Part shown: positions 13,101 to 22,500 of the stretch, in pieces
How positions within the stretch are numbered: position 1 is the first letter of the stretch
Layout: every line of letters starts with the position of its first letter
NCBI GenBank assembly: GCA_013396995.1
Contig: VWZP01009167.1
Location: 587,693 to 651,692, forward strand
Source: Dicaeum eximium
Lineage: Eukaryota > Chordata > Aves > Passeriformes > Dicaeidae
DNA length: 64,000 nt
Reading direction: 5' to 3'
Notes under the pieces: model-generated
The model's input: only the letters and a program-made list of their open reading frames with translations
Database searches by the model: none
What the model was told of the DNA's origin: nothing
Position numbers and translations under genes: made by a program

Positions 13101-16100
13101 CAAGACACCACCCACCTGCCTGGGGGAAGCTCAGCACAACCCTTCTCACGGTGCTTTTGGCTGTTTCTCTTCCCTGGGACCTCAGTTCGTACACTCACAG
13201 AATCATTTAGGTTGGAAAAGAATTACAAGATCATCGAGTCCAAGTGTTAGCCCAGCACTGCCATGGTCAGCACTAAAACATGTCCCCAGTGCCACAGTCA
13301 CATGGGATGGTGACTCCACCACTGCCCTGGGCAGCTGTGTCAGGGCTTGACAACCCTTCCAGGGTAGAAATTTTCCCAAAATCCAACCTAAACCTCCTGT
13401 GAGGTAACTTGAGGTTACCCTCCTCTTTTGAAACTCCTTTTCCTGTTGCTTGTATCACTGGCTTCACCCTTCTGCCAGGGAGTTGGAGAGAGTGAGAAGG
13501 TTCCCCTGAGCCTCCTTTTTTTCAGGCTGAGCCCCCCCCATCTCCCTCAGCTGCTCCTGGTGCTCCAGACCCATCCCCAGCTCTGTTCCCTTCCCTGGAC
13601 ACCATCCACTGGCTGATTTTTGGGGGGTCCACGCTTTCTCCTGAGGTCCCACGGCTTTCAGAAGATGTCTCTGCCCTCAGAGGCCAGAGCTGATGTCCCA
13701 TCTTGGTGGCAGAGGGAGGGATGCTGGAGGAATCCTCCAGCTGCCTGATTCTGGCCAGGCCTAAAACACAGAGCACATTGGTCCTCCCTTGGTGATGCAT
13801 CAAACTCCTTACTGTGGCATCAAAACCCAAAGGATTGATCCATTCTCACCCATAAGGGCTGAAAACATCACACCAACAGCCTCTGACTCCAGTCCAGCCT
13901 TAAAGCATCAATTGGAGTGACAACCCACAGCCATGGGGAGCTGCAGCAAGGCTGGGGACAGACAGACTTCCTGCCCAGAAAAAAAGTCCTACCAGGACAA
14001 CAAACCCTTCCTGACTGATTCATCATTGCTGCTACAATCAGTTGTGGCCCAAAATGTAGGTCAGACTCGTAAGAGGACAGGAACAGTTCACCCAAATGCT
14101 GCTCATCACCTGTGTGGAGCAGCCTCATTTCTCCTGCCACACAAATGGAGCATTCTCTGTGTGGGGACAGCTTTGTGTGCCTTGGTAGGGAAGTGTTGTA
14201 ACTCACAGCAACAGGCTGTGTAAATCAGAGCTGGAGCTGCAGCCAAATGATGCAATTAGAGGTCTTGCTGTCAACAAACAATCATGTAAATTTGTTCTCT
14301 GATAGGAATCAAGAAGGAGACATGACTAAGCATGTAATAGCAGGGGATTGGGAGAGAAGGAAGTTGCCTGAAGCTTTCTAATGAGGGAAAAAGTTATTAC
14401 AGAATGAAAAGGGTGAAAAAGTGGAGATTTGTGGGTGCCTCTCCAGGGACTGATGAGGCTGGGTGGTACCTGAAAGTGGCTCCAGGATGAGCTTTAGGTA
14501 CTTCAGTCTCTGTCTGCAGGTGTGTTTTCCCAGCAGCAAAAGTCACCTTGCACCAGGCTTGTGGGATGTTTATCCTCATAAAATCACAGAATGGTTTGGA
14601 TTGAAGGAAACTTCAAAGCTTATCTTAATTGTCCCCCTTAATTAGGACACTGGTGATTGCCTTTAACTGCTGGTGGCACCTCAGAGAGGGATGACAGCTG
14701 GCTGTCAGCAAATGAAGTATTTAGCTGGTCCTTGGTGGGGAAATGTGCAAGACCAGGCTGGACAGGGTTTGGAGCAGGCTGGAACTGTGGAGGGTGTGGG
14801 ATGAGGAAGGGGGTGGGATGAGATGAGCTTTGAGATCATTTCCAGTCAAAACCATTCCGTGATTCTACGATCCTGTGACATCTCTGTGCAGAGCAGGGGT
14901 TGACGAGGATTTTTGGTCCCAAAGCTATAGCCTCTGCTGAAAGGAGCAGCCATCTCCATTGTATCCTGAGTTCTTGGTCATCTCTCCCCATAAGCAGACA
15001 GTGAAGAGCAGTGGGTGGCATCGGTCCCCCTTTCTGTGCCTGGTGACATCTGGCTGGAGGACACGTTCCTGAAACACCTTGAAATGGGCTGAAAAGTGAA
15101 CCAAGCCCCCAGCACCCAGCCCCGGTGCAGCACCCACTCCAGCACCCTTCCCAGGGCAGGAATGGACCTTCCCATCCCTTCCCATCCCTTCCCATCCCTT
15201 CCCATCCCTTCCCATCCCTTCCCTTCCCTTCCCATCCCCATCCCTGCACTGCCTGAGCCACCACTTGGATGTGTAGGGTGCCATACACTGCTCTGGCTGC
15301 CTGGTGTCCCCTGTCTCATCTTTTTGGGACATCAGGCATGGGCTGGGAGCTGCAGCCCTATGTCAGCAGCTGCTCAGCCCTTAAACATCCCTATAATCTC
15401 AGGATTTAGCATCAAAGCAGGAGCTCTCATAGCAGAGACGTGCAGGGATCAGACTTAAAAGAAGTCTCTGGAGGAGGCTGGGGAAGAGTCTTTGCCAACT
15501 AACGTCTAAGACAGTTAACATTAAGCACAAAAAAAACCCCAACCCTTTTGTTTGCTTCTGTTTAATGAGAGAGTGAGAGCTCTCTGCAGCCCAGTGTCTC
15601 ATTTCACTTTTTCAACCAGGTCTTGCATAAGCCCATGTACTTACCTGATCTTTTCCTTCTCTTTCAAAACAGGCACGCCAGCCCAGCTGGCCTTTTGCTG
15701 ACAGCTGTAGTGGCAATTTCCTACACAATTGCTGTGCTGTATGAGGGGTGAGTAGCTGTGCAGAATTGGAGAGCTTCTAATTATTTCTACCAGCTTTAAC
15801 TCTCGAGGTTTCAGAGAGCTGCACAAGTAGAGATGTTTTTTTTCCAATTAATTCAGCGGGGAAGAAGGAAAACAGAGGATTATTTTTCAATTGTTTTGGT
15901 AATGGGCAGATTCCACTCTGAAACTATTTGCTGAGTTCTAGGAACATTTATGCTTTTTTTTATTTTTATCAAAATGAGGCCTTTTTTCCTTTTGGGTGCC
16001 AGATTCTCTCTATAGAAGAACAATAAGGAAGGCAGTGAGAGGACTCATTGTGTCTTCAGAAGAGCCCCCTACAAGAAGCACTTGCATTTTGTAGTTCCTT

Positions 16101-16572
16101 GGATGGGCTTCTCTGCTGTTTTGCACCACAATAGCCCAGCCAGCAGCACAGGATGGAGCAGCACAGAGTAACTCTCAGAGGTAGCAGTTGTACTTCAGCA
16201 GTGAAAGGTCTTTTGTATTTGCAAGGGAGGAGGAGATGCAGAGAGCCATGGTCTGCATGAGGGGGAGTCTGGGTGTGTGCTGAGCCTTGTCCTGCTCAGC
16301 ACAGGGATGGTCCTGTAGCTGCTCCACAATCCAGAGAGGCTGAAACCAGGATTGCCACGGCACAGGCGTAGTCAGGCTGTGCCAACCTGGACAAATTTTG
16401 TAGGCCCAAAGGTGAGCACCCAGTAGCCTTGATTTTAACTCTTCCTCCCTTCTTTTGCCCCTCTCTTTTGTCTCTGCTCCCTCTCTCCCCGAATTCCCAT
16501 CCTCCCAACTTTCACAGGCCTTTCACAGAGGAAATCTATCGGAGGAAGCAGAAGGGAATGAAGAGCAAATAG
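6988..16572 (+). CDS. PEMT: Phosphatidylethanolamine N-methyltransferase, C-terminal four exons (partial gene)
   Basis: PEMT is an integral ER and mitochondria-associated-membrane enzyme that makes three AdoMet-dependent methyl transfers, converting phosphatidylethanolamine to phosphatidylcholine. Four exons at 6988-7133, 11571-11682, 15673-15747 and 16518-16572 splice in frame with GT-AG borders and encode about 128 C-terminal residues of a family that is usually about 199 residues. Motifs matching mammalian PEMT are SSFLALGF-GTFLG, the YFGIL block, DNPMYWGST, YLGW, HASP-GLLLT and PFTEEIYR. Two hydrophobic segments are visible: one before GTFLG and one between HASP and LYEG. The N-terminal exons (VDPLDPSF region and the first two membrane segments) are absent, so the window opens inside an intron. 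The next gene on the same strand is RASD1, as in mammals. Two residues implicated in AdoMet binding differ from the human enzyme (see findings). Identity is near certain; activity is inferred. Confidence 0.96.
10205..10445 (+). repeat. Ancient MIR/CORE-SINE-like repeat
   Basis: Features typical of amniote MIR-like SINEs appear in order: AATAATAATAA, a weak GCCTTTCATC...GCACTTT stretch, CATTAATCCTCAC, GACTTGCCCAAGGTCA, then GGCAGCAGAGCTGGGA and a CCCAGG tail. Heavily diverged, so the family name is uncertain. Confidence 0.55.
10529..10832 (+). mobile_element. CR1 LINE fragment, second subfamily
   Basis: The blocks GGAAGGGTCTGGAGCACCAG, CTCAGCCTGGAGAAAAGGAG, AGGAAATGACCTCAAGTTG, GGTTGTCAAGCCCTGGCACA and GGCTGCCCAGGGCAGTGG are the CR1 3' region with the 'GGCTGCCCAGGGAAGTGG' type ending. 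This differs from the 'CCCATGGCAGGGGGTTGG' type seen in most other fragments of the window. Confidence 0.88.
11571..11682 (+). CDS. PEMT: PEMT exon with the DNPMYWGST block
   Basis: The 112-bp exon lies between TTGCTCTTAG and GTGAGTAC. Two bases complete the Gly of GTFLG, 36 codons follow, and the final AT is completed to Met by the next exon. It encodes DYFGIL, then a hydrophilic stretch, then ILDNPMYWGST and YLGWSLM. This is the most conserved PEMT region and leads into the last membrane segment. Confidence 0.96.
12753..12778 (+). repeat. CCACA microsatellite
   Basis: About five CCACA pentamers sit in the third visible PEMT intron, flanked by C-runs on both sides. Confidence 0.85.
13197..13605 (-). 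mobile_element. CR1 LINE fragment, reverse orientation
   Basis: On plus it reads CACAGAATCATTTAGGTTGG, AAGATCATCGAGTCCAAG, TGGTGACTCCACCACTGCCC, CTTGACAACCCTTCCAGGGT and TTTCAGGCTGAGCCCC. This is the reverse complement of the same CR1 subfamily as the 10529-10832 copy. The upstream end, near CCAGACCCATCCCCAGCTC, is approximate. Confidence 0.88.
14581..14660 (-). mobile_element. Short CR1 3' end, reverse orientation
   Basis: ATCACAGAATGGTTTGGATT followed by AAACTTCAAAGCTTATCTTA is the reverse complement of the terminal CR1 bases. It faces the copy at 14740-14875. Confidence 0.7.
14740..14875 (+). mobile_element. Short CR1 3' end
   Basis: AGACCAGGCTGGACAGGGTT, then GGAGCAGGCTGGAACTGTGG, GAGATCATTTCCAGTCAAAA and CCATTCCGTGATTCTACGAT match the CR1 3' terminus. 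Confidence 0.78.
15168..15245 (+). repeat. CCCATCCCTT tandem array with G-quadruplex potential on minus
   Basis: About seven tandem decamers of CCCATCCCTT, the last ones degenerate (CCCTTCCCTT). On the minus strand this is GGG tracts separated by loops of one or two bases (GGGATGGGAA units), well over four G-tracts. It lies in the 4-kb PEMT intron, about 430 bp before exon 15673. Confidence 0.92.
15673..15747 (+). CDS. PEMT: PEMT exon with last membrane segment
   Basis: The 75-bp exon is preceded by CAAAACAG and followed by GTGAGT. Its first base completes the Met codon; 24 codons follow (HASP to LYE), then GG, completed to Gly by the last exon. The hydrophobic run GLLLTAVVAISYTIAVL is the fourth membrane segment. 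The human enzyme has Glu-Glu at the end of this segment; here it reads Glu-Gly. Confidence 0.95.
15748..16517 (+). other. PEMT: PEMT last intron
   Basis: The 770-bp intron starts GTGAGT and ends in a long pyrimidine tract (16441-16516) and ACAG. Nothing else was recognised in it. Confidence 0.88.
16518..16572 (+). CDS. PEMT: PEMT last coding exon and stop
   Basis: The exon is preceded by CTTTCACAG. Its first base completes Gly; 17 codons (PFTEEIYRRKQKGMKSK) and TAG at 16570-16572 follow. It matches the human end PFTAEIYRQK. The very basic cytosolic tail ends in a lysine-rich sequence (KGMKSK), while the human tail ends differently but is also basic. Confidence 0.94.
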
Positions 16573-19500
16573 CCCCAGGTAGGTTTTGTGATGGGACCAT
16601 TTCAGGGGCTGCTTTGCTGGGCCCACCAACGAGCACCCCTGCCCAGTCCTGCCTTCCCTGGCTCCTCCAGAGCCCTTCCCACACTTCTCAAAGCATTTGA
16701 GCTTCAAGCCTCTGCAAAATCCCAGGCAGAGAGGCTTTTCACAGCAGCAGTTGTGTCCGCCTCTTGGCACCCGACCAGCAGCCCCCAAATTGTTTTGATT
16801 ATACACTTGAGAATCAGTGCGAGGGAAAATTGCTGGGAAGCTTCGAGGCTCCAGGCTTAATCTGAATCAGGCAGAAAAAAACAACTTAGGCCATGGCAGG
16901 TGCTCCAGAGAGTGGCAGGGATGGTGTGAGAGGGCACATGTGCCTGCTCATCCCTCAGGGAAGTCGGGCCTCCCTGCTCCAGCTGCTCCTTGCCTGAGCC
17001 AGGAACATTCTGCCTAAAACCTCAGCCCAGGCTTGTTTGGGGGGACAAAGGCTTCTCCAACAGCACAAGCTCCTGGCCAGGCTCCTTTCCTGAGGGTTCA
17101 TTGCCATCCTGGAGCCGCAGTGAATTTATTTTCCTGCTGATTGTTGTAGAGTTGGGACAATCCCACGGCACTGCTGAGGTTTTGGCAGCACCATAATTCT
17201 GCTCTGACAGAGCTGCTGTGGCACCACTGAGGTCCCCAATGGACTCTTGTCCCTTTGCCTTTTGCAGGGCACTCTCTCGGGTACCTCGTGCCTCTCCGGT
17301 CCCCACACTGTCCGACTCGCCCATTTTCCTACTGAGATGTATCCTAGTAATTAACCCAGCAACCCTTAATGAGCCGACTGAGCTCCCTGCAGCACTGGAA
17401 GTGCCCAGCCTGAGCGTGGTGGCAGCTCCTTGCCACAGCCCATGGGAGATGGAGGTCCCTGTGCCCAGGGCTCTGTCCAGGTCACTGCAGCTCCCGGGAG
17501 TTACAGTGCGGGGCCTCCCCACCTCTGCTCCCACACCGAGTTTTGGAGATCTGCAGGCAAAAAGGAATTCCCTTTGGACTGGAGGGAAAGCAGAGTAATG
17601 ATGGAAACGCCAGGGGCCTTTCATAAGTGAGCTCTGAGCACATGGAAGCAGCAGCTCCAGCTGATGATCATGTGAAGGTGCTGCCTAAGAGCCACGAGAA
17701 GCAGACAAAGCTCGGGTGCGGCGATGGAGAGAGCTCGGGAGCCCCTGAGGATTCAAACACAGATGGGGAAGGAACAGGGAAAGCTGCTGTGAGCTCAACA
17801 ACAGCAAAACCTGCTGCAAACCCAAAAACCAACCCCTTCTTTTTTGGGAAAGGAACCTCCCTGTCCAGAGCTGCAGTTTCCCACCCGTGCAGAGCCCTAC
17901 AGCGTCTCCTCACTGTTGCAAAGGCTCTGAGAAAAGTGACTGAAAAGCACAGGAATGTGAATGTATGACCTAAACCACAGCCCACGGGCATGGAGGGATG
18001 GCAGCTGTCCCGTGGGGAAGCCCCAGCATGGACAAGACCCAGGGGAAGAGTCAATCCCTATCTGCACTTCACAGATATCCCACCCCTGGCCATGTTGATG
18101 CCCCAGCCCCTCCTTTGCCCTGGGTCCACATGAGGGTCCTGCTGCCTTTCCCACCACCCAGTGCCTTCCAGCTGTTTCTCACTGTCTTGCAGGTGCAGTG
18201 GGAGGGAGGGAAGAGAGGGAAGGGTTTGTTTCTGCCTTCCACAGCATGCAGCAGGCAGGTACAGATGTGCCCCTCCGCCCCTGCCACCAGCCTCTGCATA
18301 TCCCAGCATTGTCCAGTGCTGCATCCTGCCTTGAACAGAAAGACTCCAGAGGTGATGCTCCAGCCCCAGGCTCGGTTTTCACAGATTGCCAGAACAGTTT
18401 GAGGGATAAACTGTAAATGGCCAGAGGAGCAGGTGCTGGAGAAGGGAGCTGTGCTGCTGCTGCTGCGGGCACTGGAGTGCGGCGCCACATCTCAGCATCA
18501 CATCGTCCCCTCCACAGAGGGCTCTCCCTCTTCCAGTGTCACCTCCATGAAACAGTTCCATTTCCTTTTGCTTTTACACATTGTAATTAACTCACCCTCC
18601 AGGCATTGCTCAGCAGAATTAAAAGTATTGGTCTCTTTTCAGTCCGGCCTCCGTTTCCTCCGGAAGGGCTCACAAATGCTGTGTTTGTGTTTCATCACTT
18701 CAGAACCATTACACATAATTTTATTTTTTTATTGCCATCTCAACTACCTTCCTCTCAAAGATTTGGGCATAGTATTTTATTTTTAGATAAGTTTCCACAT
18801 TCCCTTCACAGCTAATGTTTATAGACGGAGGCTAAACTGGCCCAGTACCCATAGCAACCATTGAGGAGAGGATACATTGCATTATTCAGACAATTTATGT
18901 CAGAGTTGCCAGTCCTGGCTCAAAGCCTCTGATGTCAATAAACTTGCATTTGTTGATAAGTGAAATCAGTATTTACCAAAGAAGCACGTGCTCATACGGG
19001 AAGGATTATTCCTAATGAGAGCACAGCCAGAGCTGTGTATGTTCTGTCTCATTCCCGGTCTGGGGACCATGTGTGCCTTTCCCAATCCCTGCTGCAAGCC
19101 CAGAAAGGACCCCAGTTGTACCATTCCCCTCCCCAGCCAATGTCAGCCTCCTTAAAGGTGTGTCTGTCACCATAAACCCCAGAGGTGGAGCTGCTTCCCT
19201 TCCCATGCCCATCCCACGAGCACAGGAATTTGGTGCTGTGCTGGGACTGGCTTCACAGGCTCCTTCCCCCTTGATCTGCCAGTTCCAGCCTTTCCCACTT
19301 CCCAGCCGTTCTGTGGCAGCTTTGCAGTGCACAAGGGTTTTTTTCTGGGGTTATGCCAGGCATTTCCCTGGTTTTAGTAGCTCTTCCTGCAGCAGCCAGC
19401 ACGGGTTAAACCTTTCTGCCTTCACAGGACTGGTTCTGGCTGCCATAAAGCTGGAGTTTGATACTTCAGAGGCATCTGCTCTCTTCCCTAAAGGGGGAAG

Positions 19501-22500
19501 GTGAGGAGCTGCAAGTTGATGTTCCAGCCCTTCTCATGGGGTCTGAGCCCACCTTTCTCCCTGGGGCAGGGGGTGGCATTGGCCAGGACCAGTCCCAGGT
19601 GTTGCTGTGCTGCTCTCTGGGGCTGCAGGGAGGGAAATACAGAGACACCATTATTTATTTTGTTTTATGGTATTTAACAACAAGGGATTGGGGGACTCTC
19701 CTTGGTTATAAGGGAAAAAAAACATGATTCCTCTCCAATTGCCCAATATCTCCAAGAGTTTGAGATGACACAGGGAGGGGGTGAAACCTTCAGGGTGGTG
19801 GTGTCACAGCTCTTTCCCCTCTTCCTGGCTGCAGCTGAGACACATCCTGCATGGATGCAGGGATGGATCTCGTGGCCAGGGTCAGAATGTGAGTCCTGCT
19901 GCTTCCACAGGACAGTCCTGCACTGTGGGACCCCCAGGAGCAGCCAGTTGCAGCCCCAGCTCTGCACTGGCACAGGCAGGAGCACCCAGCTCTTGCAGAG
20001 ACATCAAGGACCAAATGGGATCCCTGGAAATGGGGTCATGGATGCCTTCAAAATCCAGCATGGGGCTTTTTGGCCCACTGGAGCTTGGCAGGGGGGTTGT
20101 TTGCTTGGGAATTGCTTCATGTGATGCCGTGTGCTGACGCCACAGATAACACTTCCTTTGAAATTTGGGATATTTCTCCAGAGCAAACACCAGGAAAGGA
20201 GAAACTAGTTAAATCTCAACTCCTACCTGGCAGGGACAGCTGGGTCACCAAGGTCATCGCTCTGTGCTGCCTCAGGTCCCCTCATCCTACCAGACAACCT
20301 CTGTGCCCACCCTCGTGGGGGTTTCTCTGTGTGGTTGCTTGCAAGGCTCCCACACACACACATCTCCCTTCCATCAGGCTGCACGTGGCAGTTCCTTGGG
20401 ATGAGAGGATCATCTCTACAATAAACACCCCAGCAATGGGGATGTGGGGCCAGCTCCACGCTCACAGGATGCTGCATCCAGAAGCACTTGGGGAGGTGGA
20501 GGTTGCATCCTGTGGTCCTTCCCCTGATGGTGGTGACATCCAGGAGCAGGGACACATTCCCAGAGGCTCTTCTCTCCCTTGTGACCGCCTGTAGCCCCGT
20601 GGCCATGTTTGCTTTCACGCAGGGAAGCTGCACTGCCTTGCCCCAGGGGAGGGACAGTGGCAAACAAACACAGAATGAACACGTGGCGCAATCGGGGCAG
20701 CACGAGTGGCACTGGCAGCACTGGGAATTCGCCATTCCCTGCTTGCTGAGCCTGCACTTTGGCTGGCTGGGAGGATGGCAGGAAATGAGGGGCTCAGGGC
20801 TCCGGTGGGGGCTCCCAAACCCATCTCAACACTGAGGCAGAACCTTGGCTTTTTTGCCAGTGGTTGGGGTTTGGTGTAAAAGCAAAGATGAACTTGGAGC
20901 TTCGGGGGCAGTTTGGGCACTGCTTCGTTGGGGATCCCTTAATCCAGAGAAGGAGGACAGGGGACACGACAGAATTTATCTTTGCAAGGAATAAACCAGT
21001 CTGTTCTATCCGTGCTGTGCAGGGAAAGCAATCTGGACTTTAAACACTTACAAAGCAATGGGGAGAATGCCCTAGTGGGAAACTATTCCCATGTGGGAAA
21101 CCCCCAGTGCTGGAGCCCAAACAAATCCATAGGGCAGGATGGGGATCCTGGGGCTGAGCTGCACGGGCTTTGTTGGCAGGTCCGTGCTCAAGGACCTGGG
21201 ATACAGGCAGTTCCCAGCTCACTGGTGTCCGGGGAAAGCTCTGAAATCTCCCCCAGTGCTGAGAGAGGAGCAGCAGCAGCAGCAGCCCACACCACTGTCC
21301 CCTGCCCCAGGCATCACCCCCATCAGGGACAGGGTGGGGAAGGCTCCATCCAACCCAAGCCAGCACTTCCATGCTCCCTGCGGGGGTCTCTACGCACGGA
21401 GCTCCCGCCGTGAGGCAGAGGACAAGTGACCAGGCTGTTTTCTTTATTTTCACACTCCAAAGCTGCCCCCAGACAGCCCGGTGAGCCGTATCCTCCTTGG
21501 ATCCTGTTTCAAAGGGAAAAAATGATAGGAATGTGCTGCTTTTTCCATGCTGCATTTTCTTCGGGAGGAGCTGTTTACGGAGCGCGGCTCCTTTCCCGAT
21601 CGGGGTCGCAGGAGGGCTCAGAGCCACCAGAGCCCTGGGAAGATGTCAGGGCCAGGCTCTGCCTGCTGGCATGGGAGCCTCCAGGGTCCTGGATTTGGCC
21701 CCTGGCTCAGCTTTGGCCAGCTCAGCTCCCTCAAATCCCAACCTCTCAGCCCCTCTGGACCCACAGGAGCAGATGTGGGACCTGACAGGAAACATCTCCA
21801 AGCCCTCGGCACTGCCACCCCTCCCTGTGCCAGCTCCTGCTGGCACTGCCCAGCCGCCTCCCTGCCTCCTCCTGGGCTTTCATTTCTGTCCTGCCAACCC
21901 TGCCAACCATCACTATTTCCATGGGAACCTTCCTGAAATCTGCAGCAATGCATCCACTGGGGTCACCAAGCCTCCCTCTCCCTGTGCCTTGTACTCCAAG
22001 CCCAGTTGCTGCCTGTCTCTGGTTACAGGTGACATTTCTCCCTCATCCCAGAGAAGCTGAAGGAAACTCTGCTCTTTGGAAGGGAGCAGAAGGTGCTGGA
22101 GTTTGGGGACACATCCAGGACATGGAGACACCTTGTTCATGCTGGCAGGAAGTTGCATGACCTGTGGGCAAGAGGATGGGATGAAAGGAGATGGAAACTG
22201 GGAGCAGGGGATTTCCAGGGTGCTCCTGGCTCGGAGCTGCATCACGCTGAGCACGGGGATGGTGTCTCAAGAGATCTCTTGCCACTCCTTGCCTGGATAA
22301 CTCCAGGAACTGGGGATTTGAGACAACTCAGGCTTTCAGATTCTCTGTTAATCAAATCCCAAGTGCTAAAAGGAATCAAGAGACATGAAAAGTGTTGCTA
22401 AAGAAGCAGGGGGTGGGGGAGGGAAACAAATAAAGCCACACTCCCCCCCGGTCCCCAGAGAAGGAGCAGTTTCTGCATCATATCTCATCTGGGAAAAATT

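Larger units (their letters stand above)
11683..15672 (+). other. PEMT: PEMT intron
   Basis: The 4.0-kb intron has GTGAGT and ACAG borders. It holds a short CCACA microsatellite at 12753-12778, a minus-strand CR1 at 13197-13605, two opposed CR1 3' ends at 14581-14875 and a CCCATCCCTT array at 15168-15245. No coding segment was recognised. Confidence 0.85.
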
